Part shown: piece after piece, positions 44,684-54,194 of the stretch
Position numbering within the stretch: position 1 is the stretch's first letter
Layout of the letters: each line of letters starts with the position of its first letter
Assembly (NCBI RefSeq): GCF_029028005.1
Contig: NZ_JAOTPO010000011.1
Coordinates: forward strand, 1-64,000
Source of the DNA: Alkalihalobacterium chitinilyticum
GTDB taxonomy: Bacteria; Bacillota; Bacilli; Bacillales; Bacillaceae_F
Direction: 5' to 3'
DNA length: 64,000 nt
Program-made: the position numbers and the translations under genes
Notes under the pieces: model-generated
What the model saw: only the letters and a program-made list of their open reading frames with translations
Told to the model about the DNA's origin: nothing
The model's database searches: none

Positions 44684-46678
44684 TTAATTCCTACGATCTT
44701 CAAACCAACCAATAATATGCTGTAAACGCTCTAAGCGGTGCTTCGGTTTACCAGAGCGTGAAAGGTTATGGTCTTCATCTGGGAAGCGGACTAGCATCGT
44801 TTCCACACCTAGACGTTTAAGCGCCACATACCATTGTTCTGCTTGCTCCATTGGACAACGTAAGTCTTGTTCACTGTGCAGGATGAGTGTCGGTGTTTTG
44901 ACGTTACGAGCGTAATGTAGAGGTGACAGCTTGATTAGTTTGTCTACATCCTCCCATAAGTCGGCATGCCCATGCTGCCATTCAGTAAAAAAGAAGCCAA
45001 TATCACTTGTGCCATAAAAGCTGTGCCAGTTACTAATACAACGCTGGGTAACGGCTGCTTTAAAGCGGTCTGTACGCGTAACGATAACGTTTGTCATATA
45101 TCCGCCGTAGCTTCCACCAGTCACGAATAAATGGTCGTGGTCGATGTAGTTAAAGTTTTCTAAAGCATAATCTACACCCGCCATAATATCTTCATAATCC
45201 ATTCCACCGTAATCACCAATAACAGCATTTACAAAATCATGCCCATATCCATGACTTCCTCTTGGGTTAGTGTATAGGACGATATAACCTTTTGAGGCCA
45301 TTAATTGCATTTCGTGGTGCAACCCATTACCATAAGCTGTTGCTGGACCACCGTGAATTTGAAGGATCATCGGATACGTTTTTCCTTCCTCAAATCCATA
45401 AGGCTTCATTACCCATCCTTCAATATCCCAACCATCCGTGCTCTTGTAGTGGAAGTTTTCAGGAGTGCTTAAATGTACCTCGTTATAAAGCTCTTGGTTC
45501 CAATCGGTTAGCTGATTAATGTTATTCACATCATTTAGATCCTGTGTTACTAAATCTCCTGTCGAATGAGGTGTAGCTAGAACCAGTACTGCTTGATCAT
45601 CACTAACAATATCGTAAGAAGAAACAGAAGCGACAGCTGGAGATAGGGCCACAGACACTTCCCCTTTTAGATTTACTTTAAATAGTTGGCAATCTCCTCC
45701 AACAGTAGCACCAAAGAAAATATGGTTGCTAGTAGAGTTCCAAATTAATCGAAGCTCCGCTGTGTCATACTTCGCATCCACACCTACCAGGTTGCCAACG
45801 GTATAATCAAAGTTTTCTGTTAAATTTGTTAAAGTACCTGTTTCTAAAGAAAGTAAGAGGACATTCGCGTTACCTTGACTTCTTTCACCACGAGTATGAC
45901 CAGCAACGGCTAACCATTTGCCATCTGGTGAGAAGGAAGGTGCCATAATATATCCATTTCCTTGATAAAACAGGGTCTCTTCTTTAGCAGCCATATCATA
46001 TTTCCAAATCGCAGGAAGGTAACCCCACTCTTTATCTTCTGCTTTCGTTCCAATATAGAATAAACTTTTCCCGTCTGGGGAGAAACGAGGCTGTGAAAAG
46101 TCATGATCACCTTCAGTAACTTTAGTAAAAGATTTTGTCTCTATGTCAAATAAATAAACATGCTTGCGGTCATCGTTATAAATACCAACTCCATCACCTT
46201 TATAACGAAGTCTAGTAATTACTTTAACATCACTTTTTTCTTCAGTTTTTTCTTCCTTATCAGAGGTAAGCTTCAATTCACCGGAAATCGTTAGGGCAAG
46301 CTGGCTTCCATCAGGAGACCAAGTGAAGTCTCCAACTCCTTGCTTCACATCGGTTACTTGAACAGCCTCACCACCATCAATATGTAAGAGCCAAACTTGA
46401 TTTTTTCCTGAACGGTTGGAGCGGAAGGCAAGCTGGCTTCCATCTGGAGACCACGCAGGAGCCGTATCTTTTATTAATTTATCTGTTGAATAATGAGAGG
46501 TAAACTGTCTCCCGTTTCCATTTAGGTCAGTTACATAGATAAAAGAATAATAGCCATCTTTCTCTTTATCGACGTGAGTTAAAACATAGGCTGCTTTGTC
46601 TTTGTTTGGGGACAGTTGAGGGTCTCCTACAAACTTAAACTTACATAAGTCATCTGCTGTTATTGGACGTTTTGTCAT
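44684..46678 (-). CDS. S9-family peptidase (acylaminoacyl peptidase-like, YuxL type)
   Basis: The 664-residue product has an N-terminal beta-propeller with repeated SPDG blades (APAWSPDGSQLAF, DFTWSPDGSQLAL, QPRFSPDGKSLFY, APSFSPDGKWLAV) and a C-terminal alpha/beta hydrolase. The nucleophile Ser lies in GGSYGGYM (about 513-520), the Asp in HSEQDLRCP and the His in EDHNLS. It lacks a signal peptide and probably trims short peptides in the cytoplasm. ATG at 46678 has GGAGG eight bases upstream and was preferred to the ATG at 46702. It is transcribed alone. Confidence 0.92.
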   Translation of the reverse strand: MTKRPITADDLCKFKFVGDPQLSPNKDKAAYVLTHVDKEKDGYYSFIYVTDLNGNGRQFTSHYSTDKLIKDTAPAWSPDGSQLAFRSNRSGKNQVWLLHIDGGEAVQVTDVKQGVGDFTWSPDGSQLALTISGELKLTSDKEEKTEEKSDVKVITRLRYKGDGVGIYNDDRKHVYLFDIETKSFTKVTEGDHDFSQPRFSPDGKSLFYIGTKAEDKEWGYLPAIWKYDMAAKEETLFYQGNGYIMAPSFSPDGKWLAVAGHTRGERSQGNANVLLLSLETGTLTNLTENFDYTVGNLVGVDAKYDTAELRLIWNSTSNHIFFGATVGGDCQLFKVNLKGEVSVALSPAVASVSSYDIVSDDQAVLVLATPHSTGDLVTQDLNDVNNINQLTDWNQELYNEVHLSTPENFHYKSTDGWDIEGWVMKPYGFEEGKTYPMILQIHGGPATAYGNGLHHEMQLMASKGYIVLYTNPRGSHGYGHDFVNAVIGDYGGMDYEDIMAGVDYALENFNYIDHDHLFVTGGSYGGYMTNVIVTRTDRFKAAVTQRCISNWHSFYGTSDIGFFFTEWQHGHADLWEDVDKLIKLSPLHYARNVKTPTLILHSEQDLRCPMEQAEQWYVALKRLGVETMLVRFPDEDHNLSRSGKPKHRLERLQHIIGWFEDRRN

Positions 46679-46830
46679 TATAAATTCCTCCATATCTTTC
46701 AATCTATTCTTCTATCATAACATTTCGGCATTCGAAATAAAATAAAATTATTTTTGTATAATCAAAATACTTTTATATTGTTAGAAAAAGACATAGACGA
46801 TTTTACTGAATTAAGGCTGATATCATTCTA

Positions 46831-47045
46831 TCAATCAAAATGCCCTTCTAGCTTTGTCTTAAACCAATCTTTCTTTTCCTCATATTGTTTTCTGCGGTGG
46901 CCGTTCGCTCCAGATGGATGGGGGAAATCGTATAAAATGGTTTGGTTGTGAATTTTACCTTCTGCCACCAACAAACGAAGGACTTCCGAAACAGCTTTCC
47001 CTGCTGGGATGATCACAGCATCTTTTACTTCAGTTAACTCAGGTC
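46831..47045 (-). pseudogene. Truncated uracil-DNA-glycosylase-superfamily-like remnant
   Basis: The minus-strand frame reads ELTEVKDAVIIPAGKAVSEVL, then ILYDFPHPSGANGHRRKQYEEKKDWF and stops normally at 46831. PHPSGANG followed by an Arg resembles the C-terminal catalytic motif of uracil-DNA glycosylase-like proteins of about 200 residues. The frame is closed by a stop just upstream (about 47055), no start codon with a ribosome site exists, and the intact gene to the right leaves no room. It is probably the 3' end of a lost gene. Confidence 0.6.
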
Positions 47046-47119
47046 TTCAAACATTTTGTAGGTATACTAAATTTAGTTTAAACTAGAAATAATCAGAAAA
47101 AGAAAGAGGGAGAAAAAGG

Positions 47120-47968
47120 ATGAAGTTTTTTATTTCAGCAGATATTGAAGGGGTCACAGGAGTTGCTACGGGCGTCCAGCTAAAAAAGGAAAGTGAATAT
47201 CAGCGTTTCAGAAAGCTTATGACTCAAGATGTTAACGCTGCAATTGAAGGGGCTTTTAATGGCGGTGCTACAGAAGTTGTTGTTGCTGACGGTCATGGAA
47301 ATATGTCCAATATTTTTATAGAGGACCTTGATGAGCGTGCAAGTCTTATTTCTGGTAATAACCGTGTGATGTGCCAGCTAGAAGGTCTAGACGATACATA
47401 TGATGGAATTTTGTTTGTTGGCCACCATGGGCGTGAGGGTGGATCTGAACGTACAGTCATCAATCATTCTTTAGCCGGTATTTGTGTAAACGAATTCCGT
47501 ATAAATGGCAAAGTTGTTGGTGAAACGGAGCTGAATGCAGCGGTAGCAGGTGATTTTAATGTACCGGCCCTTTTAATCACTGGGGATGATGCTTATGTGG
47601 AAGAAGTGAAGGAGACATTACCTCACGTTGAAGCAGCTGTTGTCAAACGAGGAATTGATCGCTTGGCAGCTGAACTGCTTCCGCCTAAAAAAGCCCAGCA
47701 ATTAATTAAAGAAAAAGCACAATTAGCGGTTGAAAAAGCTAAAAGTGTCGAGCCTTATAGAGTGGAGGGACCTATCACTTTTGAAATTGACTTTAAAGGG
47801 ACAAACCAAGCTTTGATGACGACAACCATTCCTTCAGTGGAACTTATCGGCCCAAAGACGATCCGCTTTACTGCCCCGGATATGGTGACCGCTTATAAGC
47901 ACATGTGGGGATGCGTCATTATCGGAATGGCAGCAACTCAAGGTGTTTTAGGACAAGCGAACGCCTAG
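47120..47968 (+). CDS. M55 family D-aminopeptidase, DppA-like
   Basis: The 282-residue product has the DppA zinc ligands: Asp8 and Glu10 (SADIEGVTG), His59 (ADGHGN), His102 or His103 (VGHHGREG) and a Glu in VVGETELNAA (135 or 137). DppA of B. subtilis is a self-compartmentalised decameric enzyme that cleaves D-Ala-D-Ala and related peptides, useful for recycling cell wall peptides. AAGAGGGAG precedes the ATG. The dipeptide importer genes that accompany dppA in B. subtilis are absent here. A terminator follows. Confidence 0.9.
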   Translation: MKFFISADIEGVTGVATGVQLKKESEYQRFRKLMTQDVNAAIEGAFNGGATEVVVADGHGNMSNIFIEDLDERASLISGNNRVMCQLEGLDDTYDGILFVGHHGREGGSERTVINHSLAGICVNEFRINGKVVGETELNAAVAGDFNVPALLITGDDAYVEEVKETLPHVEAAVVKRGIDRLAAELLPPKKAQQLIKEKAQLAVEKAKSVEPYRVEGPITFEIDFKGTNQALMTTTIPSVELIGPKTIRFTAPDMVTAYKHMWGCVIIGMAATQGVLGQANA

Positions 47969-48012
47969 ACTAAGATAGGGTTTGAGAAAAGTAACAGCAC
48001 ACAGATAAAGTT

Positions 48013-48050
48013 AAAGCAAAAGGCCAAATTAGTAAGGCCTTTTGCTTTTT
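48013..48050 (+). terminator. Terminator after the DppA-like gene
   Basis: aaagcaaaaggcc / ggccttttgcttt with a 10-base loop and a T-run. Confidence 0.88.
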
Positions 48051-48156
48051 CAAGCTAAAATCGAATTTTTTATATAATGAAGTGTCCGTAAAAAGCCTAA
48101 AAACAGGCATTTTATTAGCCTGACTTCTTTTATGCGTCTAACAACAGATAGAAACA

Positions 48157-48170
48157 TGAAAGCGTTTTAA
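48157..48170. promoter_or_regulatory. cre-like site (CcpA)
   Basis: TGAAAGCGTTTTAA resembles the catabolite-responsive element consensus TGWAARCGYTWNCW apart from the last position or two. It lies upstream of the small gene and adhE. Confidence 0.4.
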
Positions 48171-48183
48171 AAAGAGACAAAGT

Positions 48184-48207
48184 TTGTTCACTGTTTCACA
48201 AACTTTT
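48184..48207. promoter_or_regulatory. Rex-like repeat, copy 1
   Basis: TTGTTCACTGTTTCACAA (48184-48201) followed by ACTTT. The right half TTCACAA and the outer TTG fit the Rex operator TTGTGAA-N4-TTCACAA; the left half is imperfect. A 9-bp inverted repeat AAAGTTTGT/ACAAACTTT (48179-48206) frames it. It lies before the 75-residue gene. Confidence 0.5.
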
Positions 48208-48251
48208 ACGTGCTAATATAAAGGTATGAAAGACATAAGGAGTTGATCAAA

Positions 48252-48479
48252 TTGATTTTATGCCAATGGAAAGACTTTACTACCGACACTGAAACTTACT
48301 CACTAGAGATGTTTGAAGATCTTGTTGGCGATGAGTTTGAGGCGATGATGTTTGAAGAGGGTAAGGAAATACCGACTTATATTTGGACCGTAAATTACGT
48401 TTGTATCATTAATGAAAACTCCAAGCTCTACAATGATATTTCGATTACAAAAATTCAACGAAATCCAGTTTGTGAGTAA
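48252..48479 (+). CDS. Small protein, unknown, between two Rex-like sites
   Basis: The 75-residue acidic product reads ILCQWKDFTTDTETYSLEMF at the start and ends with KIQRNPVCE. It has no membrane segment or signal. I do not recognise it. TTG at 48252 was chosen because AAGGAG lies ten bases upstream; an in-frame TTG at 48243 is too close to that site. Copies of the same operator-like repeat stand before this gene and before adhE, which suggests shared control by redox state (inference). Confidence 0.65.
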   Translation: MILCQWKDFTTDTETYSLEMFEDLVGDEFEAMMFEEGKEIPTYIWTVNYVCIINENSKLYNDISITKIQRNPVCE

Positions 48480-48573
48480 TGATTTAATGTAACGATAAAA
48501 CAAGCATGTCTAGGGCGGTTGGTGAGCTAACACCCAAACTAACTCCATAGGTAACATTTTTTTTTGGAACTAC

Positions 48574-48597
48574 TTGCTCAATGTTTCACAAACTTTG
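48574..48597. promoter_or_regulatory. Rex-like repeat, copy 2
   Basis: TTGCTCAATGTTTCACAA (48574-48591) followed by ACTTT, identical to copy 1 at all but two positions over 23 bases. It ends 27 bp before the adhE start codon, close to its ribosome site. adhE is a classic Rex target in other Firmicutes. Confidence 0.55.
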
Positions 48598-48623
48598 TAT
48601 TCACTTTTTAAGGGGGACTTCAC

Positions 48624-51227
48624 GTGGGAGTTTTAGAAAAGGAAGTAAAGAAACAAAATGAAGTGACGAGTATGATTGAGAAATTGGTTGAAAACGGTCA
48701 GTCTGCATTAGCAGAGTTTATGAGTTTTGACCAAGAAATGATAAACAGCATTGTAAAAGAGATGGCTTTAGCCGGTTTAGACCAACATATGCCCCTAGCA
48801 AAAATGGCAGTTGAAGAAACGCAGCGCGGGGTGTATGAGGATAAAATCATTAAAAATATGTTCGCAACTGAGTATGTCTACCATAACATAAAGTACGACA
48901 AAACGGTTGGTGTTATTGAAGAAAACGAGCACGAGGGGATTTTGCAAATCGCAGAGCCTGTCGGTGTAGTGGCAGGTGTAACCCCTGTAACGAATCCAAC
49001 ATCTACTACTATGTTCAAAGCACTAATTGCTATAAAAACAAGAAACCCGATTGTATTTGCATTCCATCCGTCGGCACAAAAATCAAGTAGTGAAGCAGCA
49101 CGAGTACTGAGGGATGCAGCGATAAAAGCAGGAGCACCCGAGCATTGTATTCAGTGGATTAAAACACCATCCATTGCAGCCTCCCAACAATTAATGAACC
49201 ATCCTGGAATAGCACTTGTATTAGCTACAGGTGGGGCAGGCATGGTGAAGTCGGCTTATAGTACTGGTAAACCAGCTCTTGGGGTCGGTCCAGGAAATGT
49301 TCCATGTTATATTGAAAAAACAGCAAGTGTAAAACGAGCCGTTAACGACTTAATCCTTTCTAAAACTTTTGATAATGGCATGATTTGTGCTTCTGAACAA
49401 GCGGCGATTGTCGATAAGGAAATTTATGAAGCGGTGAAAGATGAAATGGTGAGGAATGGCTGCTATTTTTTAAATGAAAAAGAACGAAAGAAAGTAGAAA
49501 AGCTGGTAATCAACGAAAAGAGCTGCGCAGTTAACCCAGACATTGTTGGGAAATCACCTTACTTTATTGCCAGCCTCGCTGGTGTTGATGTACCTGAAGA
49601 TACGAAAATATTAATTGCAGAAATTAAAGGGGTCGGCCCAGAATATCCACTATCTCGAGAAAAATTAAGTCCAGTTCTAGCCTTTTATAAAGTGAATTCA
49701 ACAGAGGAAGGTTTAACTCGGGCAGAAGAAATGTTAGCTTTTGGGGGACTTGGTCACTCGGCGGTCATCCATTCTGAAGATGATGCAGTTATTAGAGCGT
49801 TTGGTAACCGAATGAAAGCTGGGCGTTTAATTGTTAATTCGCCTTCTAGTCAAGGAGCGATTGGGGACATATACAATGCTTTCTTACCTTCATTAACTTT
49901 AGGGTGCGGATCCTATGGGCGCAATTCCGTTTCTTCCAATGTTAGTGCGGTTCATTTGTTAAATATCAAAAGATTAGCGAGAAGGAATACAAACATGCAA
50001 TGGTTTAAAGTGCCACCTAAAGTATACTTTGAAAAACATTCAACTCAGTACTTAGCGAAGATGCCGAAAATCTCAAAGGCGTTCATTGTAACCGACCCAG
50101 GCATGGTCAATCTCGGTTATGTGGACAAGGTGTTGTATTACTTAAGAAAACGCAGTGATTATGTACATTGTGAAATCTTCTCAGATGTTGAACCAGATCC
50201 GTCTATTGAAACTGTCATGAAAGGTGCAGAAATGATGCACAACTTTCAACCAGACGTAATTATTGCGCTCGGTGGCGGTTCTGCGATGGACGCAGCCAAA
50301 GGAATGTGGTTGTTTTATGAGCATCCAGAAACGGACTTTAAAGGCTTAAAACAAAAGTTCCTCGATATTCGTAAACGAATTTTTAAATATCCAAACCTAG
50401 GTGGAAAGGCGCAGTTTGTTGCCATTCCAACGACTTCAGGAACGGGTTCAGAGGTTACCTCTTTCTCGGTCATTACCGATAAAGAGAACAATGTAAAATA
50501 TCCGTTAGCTGACTATGAGTTAACGCCTGATGTAGCGATCATCGATCCTCAATTTGTAATGACAGTACCAAAGCATGTTACGGCAGATACAGGAATGGAT
50601 GTATTAACTCATGCGATTGAAGCGTATGTTTCCATCATGGCTAATGACTATACAGATGGTTTGGCTATGAAAGCCATTCAGCTCGTATTCGACTATCTTC
50701 CACTGGCGTATCGTAATGGAAGCAACGAGCTTGCTCGAGAAAAAATGCATAATGCGTCAACGATCGCAGGGATGGCATTTGCGAATGCTTTCTTAGGAAT
50801 TAACCATAGTTTAGCTCATAAACTAGGTGCTGAATTCCAAATTCCGCATGGTCGTGCTAATACAATCTTAATGCCGCATGTTATTCGTTTTAATGCAACA
50901 AAACCGAAGAAGTTTACTGCTTTTCCTAAGTATCAGCATTTCATTGCAAACGAGCGTTATGCTGAAATTGCAAGAATGCTCGGGTTGCCTGCTAAAACGA
51001 TAGAAGAGGGAGTTGAAAGCTTAGTTCAAGCGGTAATTGATTTGGCAAAAGAACTAGACATCCCAATGAGTATTGAAGCTTGCGGTGTTACGAAAGAAGA
51101 CTTTGAGGCGAAAGTAGAAAAGTTAGCAGAGCGTGCATTTGAAGATCAATGTACGACTGCAAATCCAAAGCTGCCTCTAGTCAATGAGTTAGCAGAGATA
51201 TACCGAAATGCTTTTAAAGGTGTATAG
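48624..51227 (+). CDS. adhE: Bifunctional acetaldehyde-CoA/alcohol dehydrogenase AdhE
   Basis: The 867-residue product fuses a CoA-acylating aldehyde dehydrogenase (about 1-440; catalytic Cys255 in DNGMICASEQ) to an iron-dependent alcohol dehydrogenase (about 450-867; GGGSAMDAAK nucleotide motif, and metal histidines in HSLAHKLGAEFQIPHGRAN). It turns acetyl-CoA into ethanol with two NADH, a fermentation route that re-oxidises NADH when oxygen is scarce. GTG at 48624 follows AAGGGGG. Rex-like and cre-like sites upstream fit redox and carbon control. Confidence 0.96.
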   Translation: MGVLEKEVKKQNEVTSMIEKLVENGQSALAEFMSFDQEMINSIVKEMALAGLDQHMPLAKMAVEETQRGVYEDKIIKNMFATEYVYHNIKYDKTVGVIEENEHEGILQIAEPVGVVAGVTPVTNPTSTTMFKALIAIKTRNPIVFAFHPSAQKSSSEAARVLRDAAIKAGAPEHCIQWIKTPSIAASQQLMNHPGIALVLATGGAGMVKSAYSTGKPALGVGPGNVPCYIEKTASVKRAVNDLILSKTFDNGMICASEQAAIVDKEIYEAVKDEMVRNGCYFLNEKERKKVEKLVINEKSCAVNPDIVGKSPYFIASLAGVDVPEDTKILIAEIKGVGPEYPLSREKLSPVLAFYKVNSTEEGLTRAEEMLAFGGLGHSAVIHSEDDAVIRAFGNRMKAGRLIVNSPSSQGAIGDIYNAFLPSLTLGCGSYGRNSVSSNVSAVHLLNIKRLARRNTNMQWFKVPPKVYFEKHSTQYLAKMPKISKAFIVTDPGMVNLGYVDKVLYYLRKRSDYVHCEIFSDVEPDPSIETVMKGAEMMHNFQPDVIIALGGGSAMDAAKGMWLFYEHPETDFKGLKQKFLDIRKRIFKYPNLGGKAQFVAIPTTSGTGSEVTSFSVITDKENNVKYPLADYELTPDVAIIDPQFVMTVPKHVTADTGMDVLTHAIEAYVSIMANDYTDGLAMKAIQLVFDYLPLAYRNGSNELAREKMHNASTIAGMAFANAFLGINHSLAHKLGAEFQIPHGRANTILMPHVIRFNATKPKKFTAFPKYQHFIANERYAEIARMLGLPAKTIEEGVESLVQAVIDLAKELDIPMSIEACGVTKEDFEAKVEKLAERAFEDQCTTANPKLPLVNELAEIYRNAFKGV

Positions 51228-51258
51228 CATAATCAATAATTCAGGTTGATGATTTAAA

Positions 51259-51297
51259 GAACCGGTTAAGGGGTGAACTCCTTGACCGGTTTTTATT
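51259..51297 (+). terminator. Terminator of adhE
   Basis: aaccggttaagg / ccttgaccggtt (one G-T pair) followed by TTTTATT. Confidence 0.9.
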
Positions 51298-51519
51298 ATC
51301 GGAAAATGACAGGCTTCCTGGCATAGACAGAGTATAATAAATTGGTAAAAGCAGACAATAACAAGGCTATGTGTTCAATGTTAAATAATGTTGTTGATTT
51401 GATTGCAAAATTAAAGGCGATCGAACTTTGGTTAAGGTAATCCCTTAGTGATCTCTAAATATCTGGTTTGGTCGGCTTATTGTAAAAAACGGCAATGGAT
51501 GGTGTTGTAGGTTTTTTAA

Positions 51520-51697
51520 CGGACTCAGAAGCCCTTATTTCTCAAAAATCATTGTATTTTTGACTTTCGCGGACTGAGAGGCCCTTATTTTAATAAATAC
51601 AGGTGAAAACGCCCCCCTTTTCATCGAATAGAGGCTTCTGAGTCCGCCAAACTATCCAAACCGACGTTTTGTTCACAGATAAAGGCCTCTGAGTCCG
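51520..51697. repeat. Four-copy 21-bp repeat, two forward and two inverted
   Basis: The unit CGGACTCAGAAGCCCTTATT(T) occurs forward at 51520-51540 and, with CTGAGAGG, at 51570-51590 (50 bp apart). It is inverted at 51626-51646 and 51677-51697 (51 bp apart). Forward and inverted copies could fold into large cruciform or hairpin forms. Spacers between them are unrelated. Confidence 0.85.
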
Positions 51698-51855
51698 GTA
51701 ACGGTTACCGCTCGTCAAATCCCTTTCTAATGGATTACAGTTTTTAAATAAATTCGGGATGAATGTCCTGTTTTCACTAGAGTAATGTACATTGCTTTAT
51801 TTTAACGGAAAGAAAAGTTAGGATAGAAAAAAAGACGAAAGAAGAGAAGGAGAGT

Positions 51856-53334
51856 ATGATGACTGAAAGAAAAGCAATGCAAGAAGCCGGCTGGAATTTA
51901 GAAAATAGTTATGCAAGTCTACCGAAACCTTTTTTTTCAACCATCGATGTAAATCCTGTTCGTTCACCTGAATTAGTTATTCTCAATGACTCGTTAGCTA
52001 CCTCTTTAGGGTTAAAAGCGGAGGAGCTAAAAGGAGATGATGCTGCAGCGGTGTTTGCTGGTAATGCGGTTCCTGAAGGCTCGATACCTCTTGCGCAGGC
52101 GTATGCGGGGCATCAGTTTGGGCATTTCACGATGCTTGGTGATGGAAGGGCTCTTTTAATTGGTGAACAGTTGAATCCGAGTGGTGAGCGGTTTGATATT
52201 CAGCTTAAGGGCTCGGGGAGAACACCTTACTCCCGAGGTGGTGACGGGCGAGCGGCACTTGGACCGATGCTCCGTGAATATATCATGAGCGAAGCAATGC
52301 ATGCACTTGGTATCCCGACGACCCGCAGTTTAGCGGTGGTAACAACAGGTGAACACGTCATTCGTGAAACCGATTTACCTGGTGCCATTTTGACTCGTGT
52401 GGCTGCCAGTCACCTGCGAGTGGGTACCTTTCAATATGCCTCTAAATGGGGTTCGGTTGATGATGTACGAACGCTAGCTGATTATACGATCGAGAGGCAT
52501 TACCCTGAGGTTAAAACGGAGTCGAATCGCTACCTTTCGCTTCTTCGCGAAGTGATTAAACGGCAGGCGAGTTTAATTACGAAATGGCAAATGGTTGGAT
52601 TTATTCACGGGGTGATGAATACCGACAATATGACGATTTGCGGGGAAACGATTGACTATGGACCATGTGCTTTCATGGATACCTATGATCCGGACACTGT
52701 ATTTAGCTCAATTGACAGACAAGGTCGTTATGCTTATGGAAACCAGCCTTATATTGGGGGTTGGAATTTAGCAAGATTTGCTGAAACCCTTTTACCGCTA
52801 TTACATGATGACCAAGAGGAGGCTGTGAAACTGGCTCAAACCGAAATTTCAGGTTTTACCGAAATGTATACAGCCAACTGGATGGCTGGAATGAGAGCAA
52901 AGTTAGGGTTATTTCATGAGAAAGAAGAGGATGAAACTCTGATTGAAGGCCTTCTCAGTATCATGAATGAGTATCGTGCTGATTTTACTAATACGTTCCG
53001 CGCATTAACGTTCGATCAGCTGGAGGATACAGGTTTATCTGACAAAAAGGAATTTGAGCAATGGTATGAACTGTGGCAAGCGCGACTTGCGAAACAGGAA
53101 GAATCCAAAGAGGCTTCACACGAGTTGATGAAAAATAACAATCCTGCAATCATTCCTCGTAACCATCGCGTAGAGGAAGCGTTAGAAGCAGCCGTGGAAC
53201 GTGGAGATTACAGTGTGATGGAGAAACTTCTTCATGCGCTAGCCAATCCATACGCTCACTCATGTGAACAAGCCGAGTATAGCACGCTGCCTGATCCATC
53301 AAGTCATCCTTATCGTACATTTTGCGGTACGTAA
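51856..53334 (+). CDS. selO: Protein adenylyltransferase SelO (YdiU)
   Basis: The 492-residue product belongs to the SelO pseudokinase family, which transfers AMP from ATP to Ser, Thr or Tyr of target proteins. Recognisable parts are [18 protein letters not shown] (about 82-99), [27 protein letters not shown] (about 116-142) and HGVMNTDNM (about 250-258, metal-binding). The C-terminus is YRTFCGT, with Cys where mitochondrial SelO has selenocysteine. GGAGA precedes paired ATG codons. It stands alone; a hairpin follows. Confidence 0.94.
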   Translation: MMTERKAMQEAGWNLENSYASLPKPFFSTIDVNPVRSPELVILNDSLATSLGLKAEELKGDDAAAVFAGNAVPEGSIPLAQAYAGHQFGHFTMLGDGRALLIGEQLNPSGERFDIQLKGSGRTPYSRGGDGRAALGPMLREYIMSEAMHALGIPTTRSLAVVTTGEHVIRETDLPGAILTRVAASHLRVGTFQYASKWGSVDDVRTLADYTIERHYPEVKTESNRYLSLLREVIKRQASLITKWQMVGFIHGVMNTDNMTICGETIDYGPCAFMDTYDPDTVFSSIDRQGRYAYGNQPYIGGWNLARFAETLLPLLHDDQEEAVKLAQTEISGFTEMYTANWMAGMRAKLGLFHEKEEDETLIEGLLSIMNEYRADFTNTFRALTFDQLEDTGLSDKKEFEQWYELWQARLAKQEESKEASHELMKNNNPAIIPRNHRVEEALEAAVERGDYSVMEKLLHALANPYAHSCEQAEYSTLPDPSSHPYRTFCGT

Positions 53335-53370
53335 TCAAAGTTGTGCAGTAAATAGAAGCTTAAAATAATG

Positions 53371-53422
53371 AAGCCAGAAATCTCCCATTTAGTGATTAGG
53401 GGTCAGAGTTCTGGCTTGTTTG
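53371..53422 (+). terminator. Terminator after selO
   Basis: aagccagaa / ttctggctt with a 29-base loop that can fold further, followed by GTTTGATTT. Confidence 0.65.
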
Positions 53423-53528
53423 ATTTACTTTAAGTAATATGGATGTGAGTATATAAAAAAGCAGTACACATATAATTTTTACCAGAATCGATCGTTAAAA
53501 TTATGATCACACTTAGAGGAGATAAAAG

Positions 53529-54194
53529 ATGAAGAAAAAAACTGCGCTCATAGTCGGAGCTACGGGCTTAATTGGAAGTGAATTATTACAAATTTTACTT
53601 AACCAATCCGAATATAAAAAAGTCATTGCTATTGTACGCAAGCCACTTGGGTTCAACCATTCCAAATTAGAAGAAAAGGTTATTGATTTTGACCGATTAG
53701 ACGAGTCGATTATTAATTTTGAAGTCGATGATGTGTTTAGTTGCCTCGGCACGACGATTAAAAAAGCAAAGTCGCAAGAAGTGATGCGTAAGGTTGATGT
53801 CACCTACCCGTTAACCATTGCAAGGTTAACGAAGAAAATGGGGGCCAAGCAGTTTCTGTTTGTGAGTTCACTTTCTGCAAACGCTCAAGCCTCGAACTTT
53901 TACTTAAGAATAAAAGGAGAGCTGGAAGAAGAAGTGAGCAAAATCGACTTTGACTCTGTTACGATTTTCCGTCCATCTCTTTTGATGGGAAAGCGCGACG
54001 AATTTAGATTAGGAGAAAGAACAGCTGAAGTGTTCTATAAAGCACTTTCTGTTTGCTTTATCGGCCCATTGAAAAAGTTTAAAGCAATACAAGGAACAAC
54101 GGTTGCTAACGCCATGTTTAAAGCAGCACAATTGAATCACAAAGGGGTAACGATCTACCCTTCAGATGAAATTCAAGAATTAGGGAGTTCTTGA
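53529..54194 (+). CDS. NAD(P)-binding Rossmann protein, HTATIP2/YwnB-like
   Basis: The 221-residue product opens with a dinucleotide-binding turn (ALIVGATGLIGSELL) and includes DDVFSCLGTTIKKAKSQ and FLFVSSLSANAQASNFYLRIKGELEEEV, a short-chain-dehydrogenase-like YxxxK region with the Tyr and Lys in YLRIKGE. This is the atypical SDR group of human HTATIP2. Substrate unknown. AGAGGAG precedes the ATG. It stands alone with a hairpin about 100 bp after. Confidence 0.85.
   Translation: MKKKTALIVGATGLIGSELLQILLNQSEYKKVIAIVRKPLGFNHSKLEEKVIDFDRLDESIINFEVDDVFSCLGTTIKKAKSQEVMRKVDVTYPLTIARLTKKMGAKQFLFVSSLSANAQASNFYLRIKGELEEEVSKIDFDSVTIFRPSLLMGKRDEFRLGERTAEVFYKALSVCFIGPLKKFKAIQGTTVANAMFKAAQLNHKGVTIYPSDEIQELGSS

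Larger units (their letters stand above)
51228..51855. other. 628-bp gap with terminator and a four-copy repeat
   Basis: After the adhE terminator, a TATAAT lies at 51332-51337, and the repeats at 51520-51697 fill the middle. A 23-codon frame from 51369 lacks a good ribosome site. A perfect palindrome, CGGTAACGGTTACCG, stands at 51696-51710. No gene was accepted. Confidence 0.6.

Noticed and set aside
51369-51440. 23-codon frame with an amphipathic product upstream of selO
   Set aside because: Only a weak AAGG stands before the ATG and nothing else supports translation.
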